Below are positions 20,811 through 33,800 of a stretch of 64,000 nt of DNA, in pieces. Source of the stretch: Antennarius striatus (Eukaryota; Chordata; Actinopteri; Lophiiformes; Antennariidae); NCBI RefSeq assembly GCF_040054535.1, contig NC_090777.1, positions 6,977,501-7,041,500 on the forward strand. Direction: 5' to 3'. The position numbers were made by a program, and so were the translations under genes. The first letter of the stretch is position 1; each line of letters begins with the position of its first letter. Under the pieces are notes generated by a model that made no database searches, was not told the DNA's origin, and saw only the letters and a program-made list of their open reading frames with translations.

Positions 20811-23800
20811 AGAGGCGGCGGGCTGGTGTAGGCTTGCTTATAGCCCCCCAGCTCAGCCATCATATGTCGGAGTTCACCCTGGTGAACGAAAGGGTTGTGT
20901 GCCTGCACCTTCGGGTTAGGGGCAGGTGTCCTACTGTTGTTTCAGCCTATGGGCCAAACAGCAGTTCGAAAAACCCGGCCTTCTTGGAGTCCCTGGGAGG
21001 AGTACTAAATAGTGCCCCGACTGGGGACTCCACTAATCTCCTTGGGGACTTCAACACGCACATGGGCAATGACAGTGAGACGTGGGGTGATTGGGGTACT
21101 GCAGCTCGAGTAGTTGCAGAGGCAAAAACTGGGGTCTGGGAGGAGGTTGGAAAGGCCATGGAGGAGGACTATTGGTCAGCCTCAAAGAAATTCTGGCAAA
21201 CCATTCCACGCCTCAGAAGGGGAAAGCGGTGCACAGCCAACACTGCCATTGGTAAATTCTATTCAAAAAACAAAACAGCTAAAATTAGCCTGACAACTCT
21301 CCAGAAAAAGAAATCTGAAGGTGCAAACCAACTACATTATTTGATCAAGTGGATCCATCCAAATGAGGAGTATTACTCCTGGCTGGAACTAGAACAGAGA
21401 TACTAATCACGTAAATCTCTCTGATCTTCCCTTTTTAACAGCATCCTTGCTTCAAGAATCCTTTGATTGCCTCCGCCTTGTCTGCTTGGTGGAAAACCCT
21501 TGATATTACAAGATCTCAGTTACAACCTGGTATACTCTCCCCAATATGGCAAAAGCCAGACTTTATTAACAATAAAAAAAAAAAACCTCTCTATTTTAGC
21601 ACATGGGAATGGATGGGGGCAAGGGCAGTGGGCTCAGTTGTGGTGGTGGACAGGGCTGCGGCGCTGCTGTGGTGTTGGGGCGGTGTGTTGGCCGTGTGGC
21701 CTAGCCCAGGGGTCGGGCTACGGGGGGCTGGCTACGGAGTGCTGAGGGGAGTTGGTGCCGAGTCATCGCTGCATTTGGGGGCGGGATGGTTGCTGGGCGG
21801 CTTGGCCTCTCCCGCGGACCCTGTCTCATATTTAGCTTTGTGCCTCTTGGGGGTCCTCTTTACCCTTGGGCCTGTCCAATGCGCCCTAGCGGTGGCAGTC
21901 ACTGCCTCCTCGGGGTCTTTGGGTCTACGTGGTTCTCGGCGCCCCCGGTGGCTCTTCGGTTGATGGCTTCTGGATGTTCCTGGCTGACAGGGTTTGGGGT
22001 ACTCAGCTAGCATGGCCCTGTTGAATTCCAGTAGCCTCTCTGGGCATTTCCATCACATATGCATGTTGGTTCAGGGTTACCAGCTCTTGTCAAGTCCAAT
22101 TATTGAGAACCATTGGGTCCCATCAGAACATGATGAGTCTCACTTCAGACATCACAATCCTATGCCCTCTATCTTCCTCCTGCACTGTTTTCCTCTGGTG
22201 GCCTATTCTATACTGTCAGGACCTCCACTAATCTGGTGTTTTATAACATTGGTATTAAGGTATCAGTTCTAAGATATAATACAACAGCCCAAACCTTTTT
22301 CACTCCAACAGCACTGCCTGTCTATCCACTACTTTGTTTGTTTTTTCTTTCCCTGTCTCCTTTTGCTTCCCCCCTTAACTCACAGAGGTGCAGTACTCCC
22401 CTCTCTGGCTCACAATAGGAAATTCTAACAAAGACTGGCAACTTAGATCCCAGAGAGGACTGGTGATGGTCACATGCATGCATTAAAATATAGAAAAGAT
22501 ATTGCTGCAAGACTAAAATAAGCATTGATAAAAAAGTTATCCCCCTTTTATGGGGTTAAACTATGAGAACACACACAGACAAAAAAAACAACAACCACTA
22601 TTTACAGTAGAGGTGGAGAGCTGCTGACCTTGACTGGGTATATTGTCGGGTGGTGGAAAGAATACTTTGAGGATATCCTCAATCCCGCTACCATGTATTA
22701 CACAGAGGAAGCAGAGCCTGTGGTCTCAGAGGTGGACTCGTTCATCACCCAAGCAGAAGTCACCGAGATGGTTGCCAAACTCCTTGGTGTCAAAGCACCG
22801 GGGTGGATGAGATTCACCCTGAGTATCTCAAATCTCTAGATGTGCAGGGACTGTCTTGGTTGACATGTCTCTGTAACATTGCGTGGCAGTCGGGGACAGT
22901 ACCTTTGGATTGGCAGACCGGGGAGGTGGTCCGTCTTTTCAAAAAGGGGTATCGGAAGGTGTGTTTCAACTATAGGGGGATCACACTCCTCAGTCTCCCG
23001 TAGAACGTTTATTCCAGCATTCTGGAGAGGAAGATTAGAACTGTAGTCAAACCGCAGATTCAGGAAGAACAATGCTGCCCTCTCCATCGTGTGCGCAAGT
23101 GTTCAATCTGTGAATCTGGAGAAGGCATTTGACCGTGTCCCTCATGGTATCTTGTGGGGAGTGCTTCGGTAGTATGGTGTTCGGGGCCATTTGCTGAGGG
23201 CTGTCCGGTTCCTGTATAACCGAAGCCTAAGCTTGGTTCGCATTGCTGGTAGTAAGTCAGACCTGTTCCAGGTGCATGTTGGACTTCGGCAGGGCTGCCC
23301 TCTATCACCAGTTCTGTCCATAATCTTTATGGACAGAATTTCTATGTGCAGCCAAGGTTCGGAGGGAGTTCAGTTTGGGGACTAAAGGATTTAATCTCTG
23401 CTTTTTGCAGACGATGTTGGCCTCATCAAACCTGGACCTTCAGCATGCACTGGAATGATTTGCAGCGTGTGGGATGAGGATTAGCACCTCTAAATTCGAG
23501 GCCATGGTTCTCAAACGGAAAAGGGTGCTGTGCCCTCTTCAGGTCGGTCGAGAGTCCTTGCCCCAAGCGGAGGAGTTTAAGTATCTTGGGGTCTTGTTCA
23601 CAAGTGAGGGAAGGATGGAACATGAGATTGACAGACGGATCTGTGCAGCTTCTGCTGTGATGTGGTCGCTGTATAGGTCAGTCGTGGTGAAGAAGGAGCT
23701 GAGATTTAAGACGAAGCTATAGATGTACCCGTGAATCTACATTCCTACTCTCACATATGGTCATGAGATGTGGGTCATAACTGAAAGGACAAGATCCCAG

Positions 23801-24146
23801 ATACGGATAGAGATAGGATGAGGGGCTCAGTCACTAGGGACAAGCTTGGAGTAGAGTCGCTGCTCCAACTCGAGTGGAGCTGAAGTGGCCCGGGCATCTG
23901 TTTCGGATACCTCCTGGACTCTTCCCTGGGGAGGTTTTCTGGTAATGTCCTACCGATAGGAGACCTCGGGGAAGACCTAGGACACGCTGAAGGGACTTTG
24001 TCTCTCGGCTGGCCTTGGAACGCCTTCAGGATCCCCCCAGAAGAGCTGGAGGAGGTGTCTGGGGAGGGTGAAGTATGGGCATCCCTCCTGAGACTGTTGC
24101 CCCTACGATAGTCTCAGGAGGATAAGCAGTTGAAGATGGATGGATG
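20811..24146 (+). mobile_element. Rex3 (RTE) LINE, copy 1, decayed and interrupted
   Basis: The 5' part (20811-21258) holds endonuclease sequence ([37 protein letters not shown]). It lacks a segment of about 600 bp that copy 2 has at 37.77-38.36 kb. Sequence at 21259-22592 is an insertion. RT sequence resumes at 22593 (TGYIVGWWKEYFEDILNP) and continues through [20 protein letters not shown] near 23290, SALLTYGH-type palm/thumb sequence, and the family C-terminus, ending in GATGGATGGATG at 24146. Many stops and frameshifts break it. Rex3 identity rests on the RT motifs CAGGGCTGCCCT...ATCACC and TTGGCAGACC and on the GATG tail. Confidence 0.88.
21259..22592. mobile_element. Insertion of unknown type inside Rex3 copy 1
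   Basis: Comparison with copy 2 (junction near 38500) shows about 1.3 kb inserted between CCAACACTG and TTTACAGTAGAGG. The first part has a transposon-like open stretch and AT-rich DNA. The middle (21600-22010) is strongly GC/GT-rich with repeated words such as GGGGGC, and the rest is AT-rich. The flanks share a CACT-like word but no clean target duplication. I do not recognise the family. Confidence 0.6.
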
Positions 24147-24494
24147 TTCAGACTGTTTTTAGCAAGTGTCCAAATGGGTTCTGGATCTGTTCAGACCACA
24201 TTATCAGCTAATCTGACAGGTTGCCGTAGCAACAACGTCGGGGCGAAGTTGTTGTTCAGTGCGCCTAATGTTTGAGGTCATATAATTGCGACGGCAGCAA
24301 CAACAACAATGACAAATATGAAATTTTGTTACTTTAGCGTATTGGCATTATCACTGTCTAGTAGAGGTGGAGAAAATCTCACACGCACCAGACATCGTCA
24401 ATTCCTTCAAAAATCAGATTTCATGTGGTATGAGACTCAATCAATCTGGATTTGCTAAAAATCAGATATAGGCGACAAGTCTGAACAAGGCCAA
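24147..24494 (+). mobile_element. TIR element family 1, copy directly joined to Rex3 copy 1
   Basis: It begins TTCAGACTGTTTTTAGCAAG right at the Rex3 GATG tail and ends GACAAGTCTGAACAAGGCC, the inverted terminal motif seen at 47113. It is internally deleted relative to 40517 and 47110. Non-coding. Confidence 0.75.
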
Positions 24495-24860
24495 AGTGCC
24501 CCCCCCCCGTCGCCACCCTCCTTCTCCACCCAATCTACCCCCTTTACCCATTCTACCACTCCCTCCCACCTGTAGCAACAAAACAGCCCCCCACCATTTC
24601 TCTTCACCCCAGCCCCTCCTTCTCCTCCCAACCTACCGACCCCCCCTCTGCAGCAACGAAGTCTCCCTCAAACCCTATCCTCCCGACCCTCACTCCTCCT
24701 CCTATCCTATTTGCTATTCTACTACCCTCAAGCCCCCCATCACCCATCCTGGCTCCCCCCTCCCCTCCCTCTCCCGCTCTTTCACCCCCAAGCCTTCCTC
24801 TTTACTTCAGACCGCATCCCCTCTCCCCCCAGCTCACACCACCATCACTGCCTCCTCCTT
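24495..24860. other. Pyrimidine-rich, low-complexity stretch
   Basis: Rich in CCC, CTC and ACC words on the plus strand. Open frames here are Pro/Ser/Leu-rich and look like composition effects. It could be the pyrimidine-rich part of the L2-type LINE whose RT fragment follows. Confidence 0.5.
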
Positions 24861-25075
24861 CCTTCATGGCAGACCAGGTAAGAGGAGAACTGAGGAAGTT
24901 GCAGCCCGGAAAAGCGGCAGGACCAGGTGGAGTGTGCCCCTGTCTACTCAAGGCCTGTACTGCTGAAATCAGAGTCGCTGCAATGAGTCTTGAATCTGAG
25001 CCCGCATCTCGAGAAGGTGGCCACTCTCTGGAAGACAGCATGCATTCCTAAAAAGAACCAGCCCAGCAAGCTGAA
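24861..25075 (+). mobile_element. L2/CR1-like LINE RT fragment
   Basis: ADQVRGELRKLQPGKAAGPG and GVCPCLLKACTAEI match the start of the RT domain of L2-type LINEs. A frameshift is followed by LEKVATLWKTACIPKKNQP. The remainder of the RT is missing. Confidence 0.7.
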
Positions 25076-25199
25076 CGACAGGACAGGACAAACTACTACA
25101 AATGCGAATGGACCCTGGTTGCTCGGATACACAACTACACAGTTCGTCAGGCTAAAGGACATTTGACCTATCTGAAGGACTTTTAGTTCTATATAATCC

Positions 25200-26155
25200 A
25201 TCTAGAGCATTACACTCTCAAGATACTGGTCTACTGGTGGTTCCTAGAATCTACAAAGTAGGACAGGGGCTAGAGCCTTAACCATCAAGCACCTCTGTTG
25301 TGGAACCACCTCCCTACCTCGGTTCAGGAGGCCCTCACCCTCAAATTATTTAAAACTAGACTTAACTGTAACATTTTTCAAAAACGTTACAATTAAGGTG
25401 GCTTAGGCTGCTTTCTTTTTCTTATAAACTTACATTGCTGGAGACTCAACATCAAGACACACTGAGCTCCTATGTCCTCCTTCTGTCTGACCCTCTCTCT
25501 CACTCCTCCTCCTCTGACCTCTCTCTCCTAGTCTCCATTCACACCTTTACTAACTCAACTTCTTCCCCAGAGTTTCTGTGCTCTATGCCCTCACAGATTT
25601 TCTCAGGTTCACGGCTCATCCGTCCATCCGCTGTGGACCTGCTCCTCTAATCCCACCAGTATCACCCCCCATCTATCTATGGGGTCCTGCTGCCTTTCTT
25701 CCTCCGTGCCATCATGCAGTCATCCATGCAGCTGTACTTGTGCTTTGAATTAACTAACTACATGATGGGGAACATGTATTAAAGATAACAACCCAGGAGT
25801 CGAGAACGCAGCCTGACTTTCCCATCCTCACTTCAGCGCCTGCATCAAATCTCCTAACTAAAACCATAAAGACACTGACTCTATCTGGCCTGTCTTCAAT
25901 TCTCTGTCTCTCTCTTTCTCTTACCCTGTCCTTATCTTCATTGCATTTTTTTTCCACCCAAAAGAATGGAAAGGCGGATGACTACCCAAAATAATCTGGG
26001 TCCTGAGTGGAATTTCAGCCTCAATAAGGGAGTTTTTCCCCGCCGCTGTCGCTTATGCTTACTCTGGAGGGTTCTGTTGGGTTTTTCTGTCTGTTAAAGC
26101 GCTTTGAAATGTTTGTTGTCATACTTAAGCACTTTACAAATAAAACTTGATTGAT
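25200..26155 (+). repeat. LINE 3'-UTR-like repeat with ATTGATTG-type end
   Basis: The end reads GCGCTTTGAAATG...AAATAAAACTTGATTGAT, nearly the same as the tail at 50108-50196. The preceding pyrimidine-rich DNA has no long frame. It is probably the 3' UTR of a CR1/L2-type LINE. Confidence 0.5.
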
Positions 26156-26439
26156 ATATTCCACTGTTCTCCACCACAGATCCCCAGTGAATTATTGTGC
26201 AAATCTTTAAGCTACCTACCACGTTCCAGTCTGTTGCTCAGGTAAGACTCAGCATATATCCATGGATCATGAACCAGTCCACACCACTTTTGACTCCACA
26301 TCAGAAATGTAGTATGCAGATTCACATATGATCTGGATAGATGTTAGTTTATCTATGATGCAGTCTCTAATAATGTTTTGAAACAGGAGTCAATCTACAT
26401 GTACGTGTACATATATGCTGTGAATGGACTTCCTATTCA

Positions 26440-26690
26440 CATAACCAGCTTCATTATGAGGGGGCGTTGATGGGGATGTGGATGCCGTCTGTGCAGCCAA
26501 TTACATCGGGAAATCCTAAAAGAAATTTTTTTTTTTTTAAGAATGTCAATAAGAGAATAAAATTTCAAATTAATTTATAAGATTTCAACATCATTTGCCT
26601 GCAATTCCATGGAACTCCTCCTTGATTCTGACAGGTTTATTTTCTGGGAAATTGACAAACGGGTAAATCATTTGAAGGCGGGGCATACTG
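26440..26690 (-). pseudogene. PIF/Harbinger (HARBI1-like) transposase fragment
   Basis: On the minus strand IYPFVNFPENKPVRIKEEFH then GIAG is followed, after an intron-like gap ending TTTTAG, by FPDVIGCTDGIHIPINAPS and a stop. The GCTDGIHI segment is the first catalytic Asp region of Harbinger nucleases, and the FxxIAGFPxVIGxxDG spacing is characteristic. The rest of the transposase is absent. Position between pdyn and gmeb2 suggests simple transposon debris. Confidence 0.65.
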
Positions 26691-26799
26691 GGCATCTCCC
26701 ACATTGTATACAAAAACTACCATTTGCAAAGCAAAAAGAAAAGAAAAATAGACGCATCGCTACAGTACCTGCTGGGATGTGAAGACAATGTAGCAATGC

Positions 26800-26990
26800 A
26801 ATGTGCAGCATTACATTCCTATACTCTTGACGGCTCATTGTAAATATATTTTTATAATTGCTTGTTTCTTGCACCGGTGTTGTTTTTATACCTGTTTCTT
26901 GCACATGAGCTTTTTTGGACTGAGAGTTGTCTTACAAATTTCATTGTACACCTGTGTATGATGACATTAAAGGCATTCTATTCTAATCTG
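26800..26990 (+). repeat. LINE 3'-tail-like repeat
   Basis: It contains TTGTACACCTGTGTATGATG and ATTAAAGGCATTCTATTC, a common fish LINE 3' end. A similar tail lies at 57180-57265. Confidence 0.55.
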
Positions 26991-27393
26991 CACAAATCTC
27001 ACTATTGTTTTTATTAGGGATCGCTTATAATATGGTTTCTTTCCAGGATGGAGGGGGAATGAATGAACATTTTCAATACACAATTGCTTAGGATTTTAAT
27101 GATTTCAGCATCTACATCACATCATCTCAAAGGATTCAGAGAATGTACAGAAATTGGTACAAATAAGTAGCAGATACAAAACATTTTTAAATTAATTTAA
27201 AATAAGGCAATGAATTTGATGACCTTTGATCAACATTATATGAATGCCATATGTTTGTGTGAACTATATTATTGCATGGGACAGTCTGTCACTGCATTTT
27301 CAAAACAAAATCAGCATCCAGAGCAATGTCCTAGTCATGACTCCAGTAAAGAACTGACACTGAAAGTGTCTTCTGGTCTGACGAATCTATTTT

Positions 27394-27399
27394 TTTATT
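27394..27399 (-). terminator. gmeb2: Candidate poly(A) signal of gmeb2
   Basis: AATAAA on the minus strand, about 430 bp after the gmeb2 stop codon. It is the first canonical signal I noticed downstream and would place the hairpin at 27537-27622 within the 3' UTR. Confidence 0.5.
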
Positions 27400-27536
27400 G
27401 TTTTTGGAAAATCAAAATTAATTTCTGAATGTGTGTAATGTTTATACTTCTAAGAAAATCAATCCATTCTATTTCATTGAGTTTTTTGCAAAAAAATTGT
27501 CCTTCTCTGTAGAGTTTAATCTATTCCAGTGAAGAG

Positions 27537-27622
27537 AAAGATACTGTATGTTACCCGGTGTGAAACTGAGGATCAGCCACCTCTGGTCCTCAGTTTCACA
27601 CCGGGTAAAATACAGTATCTTT
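27537..27622. repeat. Long near-perfect hairpin in gmeb2 3' UTR
   Basis: Two 36-bp arms (27537-27572 and 27587-27622) are reverse complements with one mismatch and enclose a 14-base loop. In gmeb2 mRNA it would form a pre-miRNA-sized stem-loop. It may equally be a tiny palindromic transposon relic. Confidence 0.9.
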
Positions 27623-27826
27623 CCAAGGTTGGTAAAGACAGCATTTTTGGAAAAGTGATGTAAAAGCAAGTGAAGTGAACTCAACATTGGGTTCACATTT
27701 GTTATATTGAAAGTATTTTTCAAAGGATGGCTAGTGTGTCAAAGGAAACAAAGATTCAGTCTACAGTTCTAAATAGTGAAATGGAAGTGATTACAAAACT
27801 GGAAGATGGGATAATTGTCTGCTATT

Positions 27827-30800
27827 TCACTGCTGCTCTGCTGGCTCATCTTGCTCTGGCTGACCTTCATCACAGACATCCTGGCATGCCACTTGTGTAT
27901 TAATTGCTGTGCCATCCATCACACTAACACTGGCCACCTGTTGTTGCACAACAGTACTTTGTTTGGTGGCCAAGCTCTGAATTGTGGCCGGTAGTGTCAC
28001 CAGCTGGAACTGAGGGCCAACCACCTTAACGAAGGCCGTGGAGGCTGTGCCGCCAGTGCTAACTGCGCCCTCCTGACCCAGCGTTGTGGACAGCAAAGCC
28101 AGGTTAGAGGCATCAGACTGCACTTCTGACGTAGAGAGGGCAGAGGTCAAGAGGGTGTACCCACCCAGGCTGGTGCCAGTCTGAGCTCCAGCCACAGTCA
28201 GCACTTTGCCCAGTGGTAACCCAGTCAGCTGGTTGATGGGAAGACTGATTTGTTTGGGAGCAACAGCACTGATTGAAGCCGGACCAGAAACGGCGCGGGT
28301 CAACCGGGGACGCTTCAATGCTGGGGTTGCAGAGACTGGGGTAAGGGTCATCAGGACATTGTTTAAGTGCTGGGATTTGCTCTTCAGCTCCTTGGCTCGT
28401 TTCCTGTGCTCATCACACTGCTGCTCCAGAGCTGCAGGGAATATTACAAGTTATCAATACTTTAAAAACATATACTAAAGGTTTATTAATACCAACAGCA
28501 AGAACACAGGGTAGAACTGTACAACAGCTACACACATTTCAAGGCTCAAATGTAAGATTGTCCACTATATTTGTACTGACTTGCAAGGCTGCGAGTGTAC
28601 TGCTCTCTGTAACGGTCCATCTGACTCTTATGACTGGCCAAAACCTTCTTCACTAGGTCCAACAGTCCAAAGTTTTGTACTATGCTATTAAGCAAAACAG
28701 CATCTGAAACACAAACAAGAATTTATGTGCAATAATACACAGGCATCTAATTGTAATACAATAAATACCATATTGGTCCAAATATAACACAACCCTGATT
28801 ATAAGACAACCCCCTTTTTCAAGACTCAAGTTTGAAAAAAGACTTTATGAACACCAAATTTAATTTTTATACAGAAAATAATTACAGTACATCTGAATCA
28901 AATGATTATAACAGTATATTCAAGAGAAAAAGCATGTTATTTTGCCTCATTCAGATCATGCAAAAACTGTATTGCATCTTAATATCTGAACATATAAATA
29001 TGTAAACTAAAGTGCAATCACATTTGTAAATGAATGGCTTCTGGTTTTTGAAATGTAAATAAACTAATCTACTGTGATAAAACAAAATTGCAATAACTGC
29101 ATTAACCATAAAAGTAAAGTCTAACTGTAACTGTAGTCTTGAAACAAATCTGAATAAGGAAAAACATTGTTTGCATCATAACTTCTCCTCAGCTGCCGAT
29201 TAACCTGGCCGATCTTCAACTCACTTTTCTCCCGATTGCCACTACGTTTCTCCATTTTCTGTTATGTCTTCTCTTATTTTCTTCTCTTTTCTTTCTTATC
29301 GCTATTTTTTAATTTTCTTCTTCGTGCTACCATTATTTTTATTTTTCTTCTTCGTGACAGGGGTTTGCTTTGGCCTGGGGAGTTCAGTTCAGCATTCGCT
29401 TTAAAGATATCTGGCGCCATCTAGTGCCATCTAGCGTTGTGAATGAGTGTAATGTTTAGGCCCCGAATGTAAGACGACCCCCACTTTTTCAGTCTTATTT
29501 CAATACAAAAAACACCGTCTTATATCGGGCCAATACGGTACATATCTCAATTTACTATCTAATTTACAAAAGTACTTCATACTTACGTGAAAAACGCTAG
29601 TCTAGACCTATAAAATGTGTGATGCTGGATTTAGGGCAGTTTGGACCCATATGATCTAAGTTTAAAACTTCAAGTAGTTTCCTATTTGGAATATTAATTT
29701 TAATGATAAAACAACTAAAAACTGCAATAGCCAGTTTGGTCAATTATGTGAAACAGACATTCCTCAAAGTAAGGCTTCTTTGGGCTTTTCCCTTCAGGGG
29801 TCGCCACAGCGAATCAATTACCTCCATCTAACCCTGTCTTCTGCATCCTCTTCTCTCAAACAAACCACCTTCATGTCCTCTTTCACTACAAACAGAAACC
29901 TCCTCTTTGGTCTTCATCGAGGCCTCCTGTCTGGCAGTTCAAAACTCAGCATTCTTCTACCAATATATTCACTCTCTCTCCTCTGGACATGTCTGGCCTC
30001 TCTGACTTTATTTCCAAAACCTCTAACATGTGCTGTCCCACTGATGTACTCATTCCTGATCCTATCCAGCCTAGTCACAGTCTCTAGACTAAACAACATT
30101 ACTGGTCTCAATACAGTTTTGTACACTTTTCATTTCATTTTAGCTGAAACTCTTCTATCACACATCACACCTGACACTTTTCTCCACACGTTCCATCCCA
30201 CCTATACACGCTTCTTCACCTCTTTTCCACCCTCTCCATTGCTCTGGACTGTTGACCCTAAGTACTCAAAATTCTCCACCTTCTTGATCTCTTCTCCCTG
30301 TAACATCACTCTTCCACTTGGGTCCCTCTCATTCACACATGTACTCTGTTCTACTGCGGCTAACCTTCATTCCTCTCCTTTCCAAGACAAACCTCCACCT
30401 CTCTAGTGTCTCCTCCACCTGTTCCCTGCTCTCACTACAGATCACAATGTCATCTGCAAACATCATAGTCCATGGAGATTTGTGTCTAACCTCGTCTGTC
30501 AGCCTGTACATCACCATAGCGAACAAGAAGGGACTCAGAGCTGATCCCTGATGCAGTCCCACCTCCACCTTGAACTCTTCTGTCACACCTACAGCACACC
30601 TCACCACTGTCTTACAGTCGTCATACAAGTCCTGCACAGCTCTAACATACTTCTCTGCCACTCCAGTTCCTCTCTGGGCACCCTGTCAGAAGCTTTCTCC
30701 AGATCTACAAAAACTCAATGCAGCTCCCTCTGGCCTTCTCTGTACTTCTTTATCAACATCGTCAAAGCAAATCCTGCATCTCCAGTACTCTTCTTTGGCA

Positions 30801-33800
30801 AGAAACAATACTGCTGCACCCAAATGCTCACTTCTGCCCTTAGTCTAGCTTCAACTACTCTTTCCCATAACTTCATTGTATGGCTCATCAGCTTTATTCC
30901 TCTGTAGTTGCCATAACTCTGCACATCTCCCTTGTTCTTAAAAATGGGCACCAGCACACTTCTCCATTCCTCAGGCATCTTCACACTATCTAAGATCCTG
31001 TTGAACAAACCAGTCAGAAACTCCACTGCCACCTCTCCTAGAGACTTGCATACCTCCATAGATATATCATCAGAACCGAGTGCCTTTCCACTCTTCATCC
31101 TCTTCAGTGCCCTCCTCACTTTATCTTGACTTATCTTTGCTACTTCCTGGTCCATAACAGCCATCTCTTCTAGTCTTTGTTCTCTCTCATTTTCCTCGTT
31201 CATCAACTCTTCAAAGTACTCTTTCCATCTTCCATCACGCTACTAGCACCTGTCAATACACTTCCAACCCTATCCTTAGTCACCCTAACCTGCTGCATGT
31301 CCTTCCCATCTCTGTCTCTGTCCTGCCAACCTGCATAGATCAGTCTCCCCCTCCTTACTGTCCAACCTAGCATACAAGTCATCATCAGCCCCTTGTTTGG
31401 CCTTTGTTACCTCTACTTTCACCTTACGCTGCATCTCCCTGTACTCCTGTCTACTCTCCTCAGTCCTCTCAGTGTGCCACTTCTTCTTAGCTAACCTATT
31501 TCTCTGCATACACTCCTGTACCTCCTCATTCCACCACCAAGACTCCTTATCTACTTTCCTTCCAGATGACACACCAAGTACTGTCCTAACTGTCTCCCTG
31601 ATCACATTAGCTGTAGTTGTCCAGTCATCTGGATGTACCTCCTGACCACACAGAGCCTGTCTTAACTCCTTCCTAAAAGTCATGCAACACTCTTCATTTT
31701 TCCTATTCCACCATTTCGTCCTGTGCTCTGCCTTTGCCCTCTTCATCTTCCTCACCACCAGAGTCATCCTAAACACCACAATCCTATGCTGTTTGGCTAC
31801 ATTCTCGCCTACCACTACTTTGCAGTCACTGACCTACTTCAGATTACACCATCTACACAAGATGTAGTTTACCTGTGTGCTCCTACCTCCACTCTTATAC
31901 AGTAGGTCACCCTATGTTCCTGCCTCTTCTGGAAGAAAGTATTCACTATAGCCATTTCCATCCTTTTTGCAAAGTCAACCACCATCTGTTCTTCTGCATT
32001 CCTCTCCTGGATACCAAACCTGCCCATCACATCCTCATCACCTGTTTCATGCACCTACATGTCCATTGACGTCTGTACCACTGAAAACTCTCTCACGTCT
32101 AGGTATGCTCTGCATCAATTCATCAAAGTCCAACCAGAATTTCTCCTTCTCCTCTAGCTCACATCCTACCTGTGGAGCATACCCACTAACAACGTTGAAC
32201 ATCACACCTTTTTAGCTTCAAACTCATCACTCTGACTCTTTTTACCTCCAGGACATTCCTAAAAACTCTTCTTTCAAGATAACTCCTACTCCATTTATCT
32301 TCCTATCTACACCATGACAGAACAATGTGAACCCTGCTCCTAAACTTCTAGCCTTGCTACCTTTCCACCTGGTCTCCTGGACACACAGTATGTCTACCTT
32401 CCTTCTCTGCACCATGCCAACAAAGTCTTTACCTTTTCCTGTCATAGATCCAACATTCAACTTCCCTTTTCTCAGTCCTATACTCTTGGGAGTTCCTCTT
32501 CTCTCTCTTCCTACGAATATACTGGTTCATAAACGTTTAAATTACCTTAAAAAATAAATATGTGGTTGCTATATGCAGAAATGTTTTTTGAGGGTGGTCC
32601 TGGAACACATTAACACAGTAACAAGGGATTACTGTATACTTATAGACTTGTAAACACAATACAACTGCCCTAACATCCCCTTAAGATTTTAGAACAAAGT
32701 ATCAACATAGAACATACCCTTCTTTTGGTGACCTTAGAATAGTGGATATTGTTTTTGATAGGCTATGAATATGATTGCTACACTTGAAATTTAATTTAGT
32801 TCAAAAAGTACGTAGAAGACTGTCTGGCTTTGCTAGAAGTTTATAACCTGGGTGCCACTTTTTGCTGAACTTCATATACACCTTACCGACCTTTGACCTG
32901 TAATGGTGGGTCACACACTCTCTCCTGAAGTCCCTTCAGAACTTCCTGCAGCTCCCTCTGAAAGTCTTCCACCACCTCTTCTAGCAGCCCTCCCTCCTTC
33001 ACCGAATGCCAGAATGCCATTGAGTCCTCTTGAAACACAAGCATATCACAGACCAATATCAACTTAAATCATTTGATGCTAAATGATTGGGAATTGGTGC
33101 ATGTAAGTTTTCAATCACCTCCAATGGCTGTGACCCACTCTGAAGTCTCTTCTGTCATCTCTGGAAATGAGACTGCTGTTCCATTCACTGCAGCACAAAA
33201 AGTAAATAATTCCTATTACGACTACCTGACTGATATCAGGTTCCCCTTGAAGACATTGACTCCACTAGACCTACAGTAGGTGGTATACTATGTCAGTGGT
33301 CCCGGACCGCAGTGCCGCGGACCGGTACCGGTCTGTTGGTCAATCGGTACTGGGCCATGCAGAAAGCATACATAACTTACATTGTTTCCATTTTATTTAT
33401 TATTTGATTCTGAATGATTTTGGAAAATAAACGGATTCTCCCCACAACACCTGTCTATGACTCATTCTTCATGCCTGTCTAAATGCTTGTCCCAGTCATA
33501 TGGCTATATTCTTAAAGGGGCTGCCCCGGCTGGTAATACAGAACACATTACTGCTAAACTGAAACTCCCAAGCTAGCAAAACCAACAAAAAACAAATGCC
33601 CTGGAAAAGTTTATTTGCGCAGAGTAAAAGTGACAATGAAGGCACAAAAGAACCTATAACTTCAAATAAAAATAAAGCTGAAAAATACCAGTTTTTACAT
33701 TCACGTATCGCTTATATAAGCGATATACTCGTTTGCTCAGATGTGCTTGCTCAATTATGTAATAATTTTATGTACATTATAACTACGCTTTAAATTCACT

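Noticed and set aside
24496-24966. Proline-rich protein gene
   Set aside because: Low-complexity pyrimidine-rich DNA leading into a LINE RT fragment; no exon signals or conserved domain.
32200-32216. Host gene with RT-like homology in the gmeb2 intron
   Set aside because: All conserved blocks belong to one decayed RTE LINE running 32520 to 29776.
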